The notes: generated by a model from the sequence alone, not told the origin. A stretch of DNA of 64,000 nt from CBDIDH01 sp965277595 (GCA_965277595.1 CBDIDH010000002.1:4154001-4218000), one strand, 5' to 3'; positions 30,593 to 39,410 are shown, numbered from the stretch's first letter. Numbers and translations are program-made.

Positions 30593-31422
30593 GACGCCCG
30601 ACCACCGGCCCCCTCCGCACCGATCGCTTGCAAGTAGCGGTCTCTTGAACGAGAGACGGCGGCCTTGGCATCCTCTTTGATCACCAGATCGAACATGAAC
30701 CCGTAGAGCCGATCGAAGGCGAACGGCTCGACGGCGGCAACGGCCCGGCGGACGGCCCCGGCGGGCAGAGGGATGTAGTTGGGGTACGAGTACATGAAGC
30801 TGACGTGGCGGCGGTCCTGGCAGACCTGAAGGATGTCTCCGCTCAGCAGCACACCCTTTCCCTCGGCCCCGGCAGGCCAGTGCAGGACCGTCCCGCCGTC
30901 GAAGTGCCCCCCGCAACGGACGAGCGTCATCCCGTCGTGCAACCTTCTGGTCTCCCCGTCCCAGAAGACGATCGCCGGGTCGGGCCGCATGACCCAGCGT
31001 CGGTCGGCGGCGTGAAGGTAGATCGGGATGTCCTGGAAGGCTCGGCTCCATTCGACCATCGACGAGTAATAGTGCGGGTGGGAGATGGCGATGGCGGCCA
31101 GCCCGCCCAGGTTGCGAACGGCCCCGACGGTTGCGTCGTCGATCAGCGAGATGCAGTCCCAGAGGACGTTGCCGCCGGGGGACTGGACGAGCAAGGCACG
31201 TTGTCCGATGCCGAACTTGGGGGTCGTGCCGATGCCCGTCAGGTTCGTCTCTTCGGCACGGATCTGAGTCGTGTGGTCGGACCGCAACTCGTGGGGCGTC
31301 ATCCACCGTTGGCCTGCCCAGCCGACATACTGGCGCTCATCCTCGCAGATGTCGCAGCGCTCCGGTGAGGTCGGCGTCTCGGTGTATTGGGTGTCGCAGG
31401 TCGTGCAGAGGAAGTGGGGCAT
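30589..31422 (-). CDS. MBL-fold metallohydrolase with N-terminal zinc ribbon
   Basis: 277 residues from ATG 31422 (GAGGTGA upstream; a longer frame reads into the upstream gene). The N-terminus has CTTCDTQY and CDICEDERQYVGWAGQ, a rubredoxin-like four-Cys zinc site. The metallo-beta-lactamase fold follows: FGIGQRALLVQSPGGNVLWD, then AIAISHPHYYSS (reduced metal motif HxH with Ser/Tyr where HxHxD is usual), GGHFDGG and VLLSGDILQVCQDRRHVSFM. It follows the desulfurase-like gene at 4 bp, so they form an operon. It may be a hydrolase or a redox-linked relative; substrate unknown. Confidence 0.82.
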   Translation of the reverse strand: MPHFLCTTCDTQYTETPTSPERCDICEDERQYVGWAGQRWMTPHELRSDHTTQIRAEETNLTGIGTTPKFGIGQRALLVQSPGGNVLWDCISLIDDATVGAVRNLGGLAAIAISHPHYYSSMVEWSRAFQDIPIYLHAADRRWVMRPDPAIVFWDGETRRLHDGMTLVRCGGHFDGGTVLHWPAGAEGKGVLLSGDILQVCQDRRHVSFMYSYPNYIPLPAGAVRRAVAAVEPFAFDRLYGFMFDLVIKEDAKAAVSRSRDRYLQAIGAEGAGGRAS

Positions 31423-31426
31423 GATC

Positions 31427-32677
31427 TCACCTCGGTCGCCGGGCGACCTCTCGGACCGCATCGAGGAGGCGTTCGATCTCTTCCTCGGTGGTGTAACAGG
31501 CACACCCAATCCGTACCAGACCTTCCCGTGCAAGACCCACCCGTTCGACGACGGTCATGGCGTAGAAGTCGCCGTGCGAAGCGAAGAGGCCCCGGTCGGC
31601 CAGGCGGCGGCTGACCCCGACGGTGGGAATGCCGTCCACCGTGAACGAGACGGTCGGGGTGCGTGGCTCCGAAGGCGGCGGGCCGTACAGCCGCACTCCC
31701 TCGATCTCGGACAGCCCGTCCCACAGCGTCTCGGTCAGCACCGTCCCCCGCTCGTGCAAGGCGTCGAAGGCGTTCTGAAGTCGTGCCCGGCGGTCGGGGC
31801 CGTCGGCGAGGGAGGCCAGGAACTCGACCGCCGCCGCCGCACCGACGATCTCCTCGTGGTTCTGGGTGCCGGTCTCCAGCCGCTCCGGGGCGGTGTCCGG
31901 GGCCGGTTGGAGCTTCGGCACGTCGAGGTCCCGGAGCAGGTCGTGTTTGCCGTAGAGCATTCCGACATGCGGCCCGTAGAACTTGTACGCCGAGCAGGCA
32001 AGGAAGTCGCAGGCGATGGCCCGGACATCGACCAGCCGGTGGGGGACGAAGTGGACGGCATCGACGAACGCCAGGGCACCGACGTCGTGGGCGAGCCGTG
32101 CGACCTCGGTCACGTCATTGATCGTCCCCAGGGCGTTGGACGCCGCCCCGATCGCCACGAGCCTGGTCCGATCGGTAATCTGCCGCCTGAGGTCGTCCCG
32201 GTCCAGTTGGCCGGTCTCGGGGACCATCCGGGCGACACGGATCGTGACGCCCCGTTCCCTCCCCAGGGCCTTCCAGGGGTCGATGTCGGCGTGGTGGTCC
32301 AGTTCGGTGACGACGATCTCGTCCCCCGGACCCCAGCGGCGGCCCAAGGCCCGTGCCAGGTGGCACGTCAGGGTCGTCATGTTGGCCCCGAAGGCGATCT
32401 CCTGGGGTGAGGCGTTCAGGAATTCGGCGAGAAGCTGCCTGGCCTCGGCAATCGCCTCGTCGGTCTCCTTGCTGGTGGGGAACGCCCAGTGGGCGTTGGC
32501 GTTGTGATGATAGAGGTAGTCGTTCATCGCCCCGACGACCTGCCGGGGAACCTGGGTTCCCCCGGGGCCGTCGAAGTAAACGACGGGCTGACCGTTGTGC
32601 CGGCGCTTCAGGGCCGGGAAGTGAGAGCGGATCTCCTCGGTCGGGAGGACCTGCGGCGTTGCGAAAGGGTCGGGCAT
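31427..32677 (-). CDS. Cysteine desulfurase-like PLP enzyme (class V aminotransferase)
   Basis: 416 residues. Class V fold: VVYFDGPGGTQVPRQVVGAM at the start, ELDHHADIDPWKAL (SufS-like His), VAIGAASNALGTIND and FVDAVHFVPHRLVDV. The PLP-lysine is in CSAYKFYGPHVGMLYGK. A C-terminal VRIGCACYTTEEEIERLL follows. It corresponds to the cysteine-desulfurase-like subgroup, not to the housekeeping IscS/SufS: there is no clear catalytic Cys loop. It may liberate sulfur or act on another amino acid. The MBL-fold gene follows closely on the same strand. Confidence 0.87.
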   Translation of the reverse strand: MPDPFATPQVLPTEEIRSHFPALKRRHNGQPVVYFDGPGGTQVPRQVVGAMNDYLYHHNANAHWAFPTSKETDEAIAEARQLLAEFLNASPQEIAFGANMTTLTCHLARALGRRWGPGDEIVVTELDHHADIDPWKALGRERGVTIRVARMVPETGQLDRDDLRRQITDRTRLVAIGAASNALGTINDVTEVARLAHDVGALAFVDAVHFVPHRLVDVRAIACDFLACSAYKFYGPHVGMLYGKHDLLRDLDVPKLQPAPDTAPERLETGTQNHEEIVGAAAAVEFLASLADGPDRRARLQNAFDALHERGTVLTETLWDGLSEIEGVRLYGPPPSEPRTPTVSFTVDGIPTVGVSRRLADRGLFASHGDFYAMTVVERVGLAREGLVRIGCACYTTEEEIERLLDAVREVARRPR

Positions 32678-32836
32678 CGTCCGTCGTCCTGCGGTGAAGT
32701 CGGGGGCTTCAAGTCGGGAGCGGTTGGCCGGTATCGTAGCGTGACCGACAACGACCGACCAGGACAGGGGTCAGGGCCGAGTCATCGGTATACTCGCCGG
32801 AATGACGTCAGGTCCGAAAGCGAGAGGGGTCGCCTC

Positions 32837-33700
32837 ATGAGATCGCCGATCACCTCACTCTTGCTCATCGTCTCCCTGTCAATGACCGCCCTGGAGCGAA
32901 TCGCAGACGCCGACAGCGAGATCATCCGCCCCGCCGCCGTTTCCGAAGCCGTCCGTGATCCGAACGGCATCCTCGTCCACACCGTCAGGTCCCAGTACCA
33001 GGCCGGGGAGACGACGATCCGGGTACTGCTGCCTGAGAAACCGGGTGCGGGTGTCCGTCTCCCGGTCGTGTACGTGCCGCCGGTCGAGGCCCGTAATGAA
33101 AGCCGCTTTGGAGACGGCCTGCTCGAAGTCCGGCGGCACAACCTCCAAAACAAGTACCAGGCGATTTTCGTGGCCCCGACCTTCTCACATCTGCCCTGGT
33201 ACGCCGACCACCCCACGGACCCCCAGATCCGCCAGGAGAGCTACTTCCTGAAGGAGGTCGTTCCGATGGTCGAGGCCCGTTATCCTGCCCGATCCGAGCC
33301 GGACGGTCGCCTGCTGCTCGGGTTTAGCAAGTCGGGCTGGGGGGCGTTCGCCCTTCTGCTGCGGCACCCCGACGTGTTCGGCAAGGCCGCCGCCTGGGAC
33401 GCACCACTCATGATGGATCGGCCGGGCAAGTACGGCTCGGGCGACATCTTCGGCTCCGGCGAGAACTTCGAGGATTACCGGCTCACGAATTTACTCAAGC
33501 GTCGTGCCGCCGGACTGGGTGAGAACGTCCGGTTAATCCACATGGGCCACGGCAACTTCCGGGACGATCACGAGGCGTTCGAGGCCCTCGTCAAAAGCCT
33601 GAAAGTCCCGCACCGCTACGTGGACGGTCCGAAGCGAGGACATCGGTGGGAAAGCGGCTGGGTGCCCGAGGCGGTGGAGCTATTGTTCCGAGGGCGGTGA
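32837..33700 (+). CDS. Exported alpha/beta-hydrolase (esterase D-like)
   Basis: 287 residues from the ATG at 32837; the frame extends upstream but without a signal. The signal peptide is MRSPITSLLLIVSLSMTALE. The hydrolase fold has LPVVYVPPVEARNESRFGDG, AIFVAPTFSHLPWYADHP and the nucleophile elbow LLLGFSKSGWGAFALLLRHP (Ser in GFSKSG). The Asp/His of the triad are plausibly in the later segment GHGNFRDDHEAFEAL and GHRWESGW. Family members are putative esterases. It is monocistronic and convergent with thioredoxin. Confidence 0.8.
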   Translation: MRSPITSLLLIVSLSMTALERIADADSEIIRPAAVSEAVRDPNGILVHTVRSQYQAGETTIRVLLPEKPGAGVRLPVVYVPPVEARNESRFGDGLLEVRRHNLQNKYQAIFVAPTFSHLPWYADHPTDPQIRQESYFLKEVVPMVEARYPARSEPDGRLLLGFSKSGWGAFALLLRHPDVFGKAAAWDAPLMMDRPGKYGSGDIFGSGENFEDYRLTNLLKRRAAGLGENVRLIHMGHGNFRDDHEAFEALVKSLKVPHRYVDGPKRGHRWESGWVPEAVELLFRGR

Positions 33701-33737
33701 GGGTTTTCCAAGGTCAAGAAATCGACTCGGATTCAAA

Positions 33738-33796
33738 GCCCCAGGCTTTTCCCCCGTCGCCGTCAAGGAAACCGGCGGTGGAGGAGCGCCTGGGGC
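33738..33796. terminator. Large hairpin between convergent genes
   Basis: A perfect 9-bp stem, GCCCCAGGC (33738-33746) with GCCTGGGGC (33788-33796), encloses a second stem CGCCG/CGGCG. It lies between the converging esterase and thioredoxin genes. No long T-run follows, so it may be a bidirectional terminator of the weaker kind or an RNA element. Confidence 0.5.
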
Positions 33797-33830
33797 AACC
33801 GTGAGGGGCGGGCGGCCCCGTTCACTTACC

Positions 33831-34154
33831 TCAAGAGACGCCGGCCTCCACGAGGAGCTTGCGGTAGGCCGCTTCGGGTCGAAGGCCGACGAGACGACCC
33901 AACTCCTTGCCGTCACGGAAGGCGATCACGGTCGGGACCGAGGCGACGTGCAGCCCGCCGGCAAGGTCCCGGTCGGCCTCCACGTCCAGCTTCAGCACCT
34001 TCGCCCGGCCCTCGTATTCCGAGGCGAGCTTCTCCATCGTCGGGGCCAGCGCCCGGCACGGCGGGCAGTACGTCCCGAAGACGTCCACCAGGACCGGCAC
34101 GGCGGACTGAACGACCTCGGTTTCCCATTCCGCAGACCGGATTTCTTTGGCCAT
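33831..34154 (-). CDS. Thioredoxin with CPPC active site
   Basis: 107 residues, the normal thioredoxin length. The fold is recognisable: VPVLVDVFGTYCPPCRALAP (active site Cys30-Pro-Pro-Cys33 in place of WCGPC), VLKLDVEADRDLAGGLHVAS and VPTVIAFRDGKELGRLVGLR with the cis-Pro of SVPT. The usual Trp before the first Cys is Tyr here. CPPC variants exist and should have an altered redox potential (inference). Cytoplasmic: no signal peptide. Confidence 0.9.
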   Translation of the reverse strand: MAKEIRSAEWETEVVQSAVPVLVDVFGTYCPPCRALAPTMEKLASEYEGRAKVLKLDVEADRDLAGGLHVASVPTVIAFRDGKELGRLVGLRPEAAYRKLLVEAGVS

Positions 34155-34414
34155 GACGCACGTCCTTTCGGGCTGATTTCGTCAGGATTTCCGTTCCGGG
34201 CGGTGATCACAAGCCACCGCCCTGGGAAAGAGTGCGAGACCGGGTGCCCCAGGTGGACAGATCGTTTCGAGAACCTGAAGACGAACCGAGCCGGACTTTT
34301 CGAAGCTGCCGTCCCGGAGGAAGGCTCGAAGCGTCACGGCTGCCGTGCGTTGATCGGGCCGGTAAGATGAGGGTGGTCCGCAGGTCAGACGCACCGACGA
34401 GGGCCACACGGGGC

Positions 34415-35017
34415 ATGGATCAGACCGACGAAGCCGACGATCTGCTCGAACGCCACCGGGCCGGGGACGCCTCGGCCAGGGACGGCCTGGTCCGCATCGC
34501 CCAGTTCCGGTTCACGGCGCTGGCTCGTGCCATGCTCCGGCGTTACCCGCACCTCCGGCGCTGGGAGCAGACCGACGACCTGCTCAACGCCGCCCTGTCC
34601 CGGCTGCACCGGAGCCTGGCCGACGTCCGGCCCGAGACCGTCCGCCATTTCGACAACCTGGCGGCGACCCAGATCCGTAGGGAGTTGATCGACCTGGCAC
34701 GCAGCTACTACGGTCCCGAGGGTCTCGGGTCCAACCACCACACCGACGGCACCGACCCCGGCGTCCGCCTCGCTCAGGTCGGCGACGGCTCGGGGCGGCC
34801 CGAGACGCTGGAGGGGTGGGTGGCCTTCCACGAGGCAGTGGAACGTATGCCCGTGGAGGAACGTGAGGTGTTCGGCCTGCTCTGGTATCAGGGGATGACC
34901 CACGCCCAGGCGGCCGAGGCCCTGGGCGTGGCGACCAAGACCGTCCAGCGGCGGTGGGCCTCGGCCCGCCTGTTTCTTCAGGACGCCATGAACGGCGAAC
35001 AACTCCAGAGCGAATGA
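34415..35017 (+). CDS. Sigma-70-family (ECF-type) sigma factor
   Basis: 200 residues from the ATG at 34415; upstream in-frame ATG at 34367 is possible. Region 2: LVRIAQFRFTALARAMLRRY, WEQTDDLLNAALSRLHRSL. Region 4: AVERMPVEEREVFGLLWYQG, MTHAQAAEALGVATKTVQRR (helix-turn-helix). It belongs to the planctomycete type of ECF-like sigma that is linked to protein kinases rather than to an anti-sigma factor. The kinase gene starts 9 bp after its stop, so the two are a unit. Phosphorylation of the sigma factor is an inference from similar pairs. Confidence 0.88.
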   Translation: MDQTDEADDLLERHRAGDASARDGLVRIAQFRFTALARAMLRRYPHLRRWEQTDDLLNAALSRLHRSLADVRPETVRHFDNLAATQIRRELIDLARSYYGPEGLGSNHHTDGTDPGVRLAQVGDGSGRPETLEGWVAFHEAVERMPVEEREVFGLLWYQGMTHAQAAEALGVATKTVQRRWASARLFLQDAMNGEQLQSE

Positions 35018-35026
35018 GAGGGGTCG

Positions 35027-36070
35027 ATGACGACAAGCCGTGAAGAGGTCCTCGAACTCATCGTCCGCTGGGAGGAGGCCAGGGGCCAGGGTCAGTCCCC
35101 TGCGTTTGAGGAGTTGTGCCGGGACTGCCCCGACCGGCTGGACGAGTTCCGCCGGCAGGTCGAAAAGCTGGGCCGGGTCGATTGGCTCAACCAACCCCTC
35201 GAAGTGACAACCGGCTCGCAGATCGGGCAGGCCGTCACGACCCTTCCACAAACGGACTTGCCCCGCACCCTGGCGGATCGATACCGGCTCGACGTCCTGA
35301 TCGGCGTCGGCGGCTTCGGGCGGGTCTACAAAGGGTTCGACACCTGGCTGGACCGCCCCGTCGCCGTGAAGGTGCCGAAGGTGGACCGCCCGGTGGGGGC
35401 CGAGGAGGTGGACCAGTGCCGGATCGAGGCGAAGAAGGTCGCCCGACTCCGGCACCCGAACATCGTGCCGGTCCATGACGTGGGGAAGGACGGCGGGGGT
35501 TGCTTCATCGTGTCCGAGTGGATCGAGGGGGTGAACCTGGCGGACCGGGTCAAGGGCGAACGCCCGACCCACCGGGAGGCGGCACGGGTCATCGCCGAGG
35601 TGGCCGACGCCCTGGGGAACGCTCACGCCCACGGGTACGTCCACCGAGACATCAAACCCGCAAACATCCTGCTCGACGACTCAGGTCGAGCCTACCTGAC
35701 CGACTTCGGGATCGCCGTGGTCGGGGAGGAGTTGCTGAAGGACGTGGGTGCCGCAGGGACCCTGCCGTACATAGCCCCCGAACAACTGAACGACGGGCTC
35801 GGGCGTGCCGACCACCGTGCCGACATTTACGCCCTGGGGGTCGTCTTCTTCGAGTTGCTGACCGGACGCCGACCGTTCCTTGGGTCGTCCCCGATCGACT
35901 TGCGAGAGCAGATCCTCGCCGGGGGTGTCCCGCCGCCACGGTCGGTCGAGACCAGCGTGCCGGAGACTTTGGAGCGATTCTGCCTGCGTTGCCTGGCCCG
36001 GAGCCCGAACGACCGCTACCAGCAGGCCGACCTATTGGCGGCTGACCTGCGGGTGTACCTCGGTTCCTGA
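35027..36070 (+). CDS. Cytoplasmic Ser/Thr protein kinase
   Basis: 347 residues, no membrane helix. N-terminal helical part with PAFEELCRDCPDRLDEFRRQ. Kinase domain from about residue 85: RYRLDVLIGVGGFGRVYKGF (Gly-rich loop), VAVKVPKVDRP, HRDIKPANILLDD (catalytic loop, His206-Arg-Asp208), LTDFGIAVVGEELL (DFG loop) and GTLPYIAPEQLNDG, then HRADIYALGVVFFELLTGRR. All key residues are present, so it should be active. Partner of the adjoining sigma factor by operon order. Confidence 0.93.
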   Translation: MTTSREEVLELIVRWEEARGQGQSPAFEELCRDCPDRLDEFRRQVEKLGRVDWLNQPLEVTTGSQIGQAVTTLPQTDLPRTLADRYRLDVLIGVGGFGRVYKGFDTWLDRPVAVKVPKVDRPVGAEEVDQCRIEAKKVARLRHPNIVPVHDVGKDGGGCFIVSEWIEGVNLADRVKGERPTHREAARVIAEVADALGNAHAHGYVHRDIKPANILLDDSGRAYLTDFGIAVVGEELLKDVGAAGTLPYIAPEQLNDGLGRADHRADIYALGVVFFELLTGRRPFLGSSPIDLREQILAGGVPPPRSVETSVPETLERFCLRCLARSPNDRYQQADLLAADLRVYLGS

Positions 36071-36099
36071 CCCGTCAGGAGTTATTACGGAAGCCCCGC

Positions 36100-36843
36100 T
36101 CAGGCGTCAGCCTCGTCGGAAGTCAGCCACGAGACGACTTCATCCTCCAGACGGGAGGCGGCTTGCTGCCCCTCGGACATCGACTCGTACGTCAACTTCC
36201 GTTTGAGCAACCGGGCCGCCCGTTGTTCTTCGACGAAGAGGGCGGATTGTACTTGCTCCCGCACTCGGGCGGCCGGCAACGCTTCGGGTTGTCGGGCGGT
36301 CTCATCCTCTTCCGCCATCCGTGCGACTCTTCGTTCCTCCGAACGCCGGGCGACTTCTTGTTCCACCCGGAGCCGTTCAAGTCGTTCCTCTTCGAGGAGG
36401 AGGGCCGTCGCCCTTTCATTACAGAGCCGGGCCGCAATCTCCTCCCCGTAGAGGCCCAGATGTCGCAACGCCTGGAGGAGCCGGGTTCGGGTCGCCCCGA
36501 GGCATGTTGACGTCGCCTTGACCCGATGCCGATTCTTGGATGCGAACCGATCGTCCCACGAACGATTCAACGGGTTGAAGGGCACGACCATGCGTTTCTT
36601 CCCCCGGCGGCGATCGTCGGGAGTTAGACGCCCGTTGCGGTTCGTTCGTTCCGAATGCCTCGCACCGAGGAGAAGGTCGGTGCTCAGGTCCGGTGATGCC
36701 GGTGGGGAACTATCCTTGAGGAAGGTCCTCGATGTCGTCGTAGTCGGGGTCGATATCGGGTCGGAGAAGATTCGTCTGGTTCCGTCGAATCGGTCGTCAC
36801 CCGAGGAGCCGAAACCGCCTCGGGCATCGAGGTCCATTGTCAT
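36100..36843 (-). CDS. Hypothetical coiled-coil protein
   Basis: 247 residues, ATG at 36843 with GAAGGA upstream. A disordered N-terminus (TPTTTTSRTF) is followed by a long charged coiled coil (RATALLLEEERLERLRVEQE, VARRSEERRVARMAEEDETA) and ends EDEVVSWLTSDEADA. Another frame over the N-terminal part spells LLRPDIDPDYDDIEDLPQG before a stop, which looks like a real acidic tail, so part of this reading could be wrong. Function unknown. Confidence 0.4.
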   Translation of the reverse strand: MTMDLDARGGFGSSGDDRFDGTRRIFSDPISTPTTTTSRTFLKDSSPPASPDLSTDLLLGARHSERTNRNGRLTPDDRRRGKKRMVVPFNPLNRSWDDRFASKNRHRVKATSTCLGATRTRLLQALRHLGLYGEEIAARLCNERATALLLEEERLERLRVEQEVARRSEERRVARMAEEDETARQPEALPAARVREQVQSALFVEEQRAARLLKRKLTYESMSEGQQAASRLEDEVVSWLTSDEADA

Positions 36844-36950
36844 CCGTATTCCTTCGACGACCCGGACCCCCTGCGCAGGGAACGGTCAACCGGATATCCT
36901 TGTCTAACCGAGGGGCGATCACCCGTGGGTGTGACCGAGGGAGGTGTCTC

Positions 36951-37703
36951 GTGACCGTATCCAGGGTCTCGCTGTTGCTGGCCTCGACGGCCTGTTTCGC
37001 CACACCAGGGGAGATCCCGAGCACGGGGGATCGACCCGACAGCCCGGTCGCAGCCGTCGCCGGTGACTATTACCACGGAGACGGGCTCGGCGTGAACTGC
37101 TCTCTGGTCGTCAAGCGGGAGGGCCGCTTCTCGTTCGTCTGGCGTGGTTGCATGGGGGTCTACGATCAGAACACGGGCGAGGCCGAGGTCGTGGCGGGGC
37201 ACCTGATCCTGACACCGGAGAGGCCCAACGTGCGGAAGGGCTTCCGTGGCACGGCCACCGACTTCCACATCGTCCGTTGGGGAGCCCGCTCCTATTTGAT
37301 CCCCGAAGAGGACAAGCAGGAGTTCGTGAATGCGGTTAACCAAGGACAGGAGCCCAGGGAGAGACCGCACGGCAGCTTCTATCTCCGGCGGGGCGATTGG
37401 GAGAAGAAGGTCGCCGGTCTCCCCGAGACACCCAGGGAATGGGAACCCCTGTTCCTGAAGAAGCCGCTCCACGGCAAGGTGATCGAGGTGCTGGGCGACG
37501 ACCGGGCGAGGGTTGATCTCGGGGCGGACAGCGGCGTGTGGAAGGACATGGAGTTGTGGGCCGACGGCGAAGGTTTCGGGCTCGTTCAGGTCGTTGAGGT
37601 CGGTGCGAAGAACTCCGTCATCTCAACCAAGCACCCCGACGTGGACCAGATCCGCTTCCAGAAGGGTCAAGGGGTAAGGTCCAGGCTCTCAATTGAGGAC
37701 TGA
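36951..37703 (+). CDS. Secreted hypothetical protein
   Basis: 250 residues, GTG start at 36951 with GGAGG upstream. Signal peptide VTVSRVSLLLASTACFATPG. Mature part: GDYYHGDGLGVNCSLVVKRE, FSFVWRGCMGVYDQNTGEAE and a later beta-rich segment VIEVLGDDRARVDLGADSG followed by SVISTKHPDVD. Extracytoplasmic, beta-rich. No family is named. Confidence 0.65.
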   Translation: MTVSRVSLLLASTACFATPGEIPSTGDRPDSPVAAVAGDYYHGDGLGVNCSLVVKREGRFSFVWRGCMGVYDQNTGEAEVVAGHLILTPERPNVRKGFRGTATDFHIVRWGARSYLIPEEDKQEFVNAVNQGQEPRERPHGSFYLRRGDWEKKVAGLPETPREWEPLFLKKPLHGKVIEVLGDDRARVDLGADSGVWKDMELWADGEGFGLVQVVEVGAKNSVISTKHPDVDQIRFQKGQGVRSRLSIED

Positions 37704-37780
37704 TCGGTCTTGCCGACCTACCTCAAGAACCTTCACGCCCGACACAGCCGGCTTCTCCTTGGTATTCGGCTTCGGTGAGG

Positions 37781-38212
37781 TCAGCCACGGGCGTCGTGCC
37801 CGGTCCTCGTCAAACGACGCTTCACCACGAACGAGGCTTCGTACTCGATGAACACGCCCACCCCGACGCCCACGGCGTAGCAGGTCAGGTCGCCCCAGAG
37901 GAAGCCGTAACCGAGTACCAGGCCGCCCATGGTCGTGTGCCGGATCGAGTCGATCCATGGTGCGTGGTACAACTGGCTCACCTCGATCATCACCGAGAAC
38001 GACATCGCCAGCATGGCCACGGTCCGTGTCGAGGCCCTGCGAAGAATCAGGCCGAAGCCCAGGAAGATGACGAGCGCCCAGAGCGTGTCCCCGGCATAGG
38101 ACGCCACGAAGCCCGGCAACGAGTGGCCAAGGCGACGTGAGCCCAGGCCCGAGGCGACGGCGGCGGCGATCAGGCTAGACCAAATGAGCGGGCTTCGGCG
38201 ATGATTTGGCAT
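37781..38212 (-). CDS. DUF2809 membrane protein (full-length copy)
   Basis: 143 residues with four hydrophobic helices: SLIAAAVASGLGSRRLG, LPGFVASYAGDTLWALVIFL, TVAMLAMSFSVMIEVSQLYH and TMGGLVLGYGFLWGDLTCYA. The pattern GDTLWALxIFxxxGL and IEVSQLYHAPWID is that of DUF2809 (function unknown, membrane). The truncated relative is at 30368-30592. It stands convergent with the gene at 36951 and divergent from the WD40 gene. Confidence 0.8.
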   Translation of the reverse strand: MPNHRRSPLIWSSLIAAAVASGLGSRRLGHSLPGFVASYAGDTLWALVIFLGFGLILRRASTRTVAMLAMSFSVMIEVSQLYHAPWIDSIRHTTMGGLVLGYGFLWGDLTCYAVGVGVGVFIEYEASFVVKRRLTRTGHDARG

Positions 38213-38311
38213 GACGGGTCCACGGGACGGGTGTCGCCCGCATCGTACCCGGCTCAGTCTTCAATCACCACGACCGTGGGGCCGACATTGGATTCGCATC
38301 CCCTGACAAAG

Positions 38312-39331
38312 ATGGCGCAAACGACGAGGCTGACCATCGGGGCGGCCGTCGTGGTGTTGGCCCTCGTCCCCATCACCGCTCGACGAGCCGACGCCGACGA
38401 TCGTCCCCGAGACGAGGGACGTCTTGCCGGGAGGCTGCTCCACCTCCTCAAGGGACATACTTTCGTCGTCACCGACGTCGTCTTCAGCCCGGACGGCAAG
38501 GAACTGGCTTCGGCCGGTGCGGATAAAACGCTACGGGTCTGGGACACAGCCACGGGGCGTGAGCGACTCGCCGTCAGGGATGAAGCCTTCCAGTTCATCG
38601 GCGTAGCGTTCAGCCCCGACGGGAGGAGATTGGCCTCGGCCAGCGACGACAAGACCGTGAAGGTCTGGGACGCAGCCACGGGGAACGAGTTGCTGACCCT
38701 CCGGGGCCACGAGAACGGGGTGCGGTGCGTCGTCTACAGCCCCGACGGCAAGCGACTGGCCTCATCCGGTTTCGACGGGACGGCGATGGTCTGGGACGCA
38801 TCGTCCGGGGGACGACTCCTCGTGATCGACGCCCATACCGAGACCGTGTTCTCTGTGGCGTTCAGCCCGGACGGGAAGCGGCTGGCGACGGCGGGCCTGG
38901 ATCATACCGTACGGATATGGGACGCTTTTAACGGCAGGGGTGAGTTCGTACTCAGGGGGCACTCCGGGGCGGTCCTGGACGTGGCATTCGACCCCAACGG
39001 CAGGTGGCTTGTTTCGTCCTCCGATGACAAGACGGTGTGGCTCTGGGACGCCGCAACCGGCAAGCCTATGCTCACGTTCAGCGGCCACACCGGGAGCGTG
39101 GAAAAGGCCGTGTTCACCCCCGACGGACGCCGGGTGGCTTCGGCGGGTTGGGACGGCTTTGTGCGGGTCTGGGAGGCTTCCACGGGACGGGTGTCACTCA
39201 CGATCAAAAGGCCCGAGGATCAGGTGTTTTGCGTGGCCTTCAGCCCGGACGGGAAGCGATTAGCCGCCTCGGGCTCGGACGGCGTTATCGCGATCTGGGA
39301 TTTGGGCATCAGGCCGGATGGTAACAGATGA
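38312..39331 (+). CDS. Exported WD40 beta-propeller protein
   Basis: 339 residues from ATG 38312. Signal peptide MAQTTRLTIGAAVVVLALVP. Seven WD40 repeats follow, each with a GH near the start, SPDGKxLASxGxDxTxxxWD in the middle (for example VAFSPDGRRLASASDDKTV, VAFDPNGRWLVSSSDDKTV) and ending WDxATG or similar. That gives a complete seven-bladed propeller, probably a protein-interaction scaffold outside the cytoplasm. Planctomycetes carry many such genes. No fused domain is seen. Confidence 0.9.
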   Translation: MAQTTRLTIGAAVVVLALVPITARRADADDRPRDEGRLAGRLLHLLKGHTFVVTDVVFSPDGKELASAGADKTLRVWDTATGRERLAVRDEAFQFIGVAFSPDGRRLASASDDKTVKVWDAATGNELLTLRGHENGVRCVVYSPDGKRLASSGFDGTAMVWDASSGGRLLVIDAHTETVFSVAFSPDGKRLATAGLDHTVRIWDAFNGRGEFVLRGHSGAVLDVAFDPNGRWLVSSSDDKTVWLWDAATGKPMLTFSGHTGSVEKAVFTPDGRRVASAGWDGFVRVWEASTGRVSLTIKRPEDQVFCVAFSPDGKRLAASGSDGVIAIWDLGIRPDGNR

Positions 39332-39410
39332 TCGCACCCGGAGCAGCCTGACCGAAGAAGGCGGCGTGGTAGCGTTTCCTCTACTGGATAAGTAACGGGA
39401 GAACCAAGCC

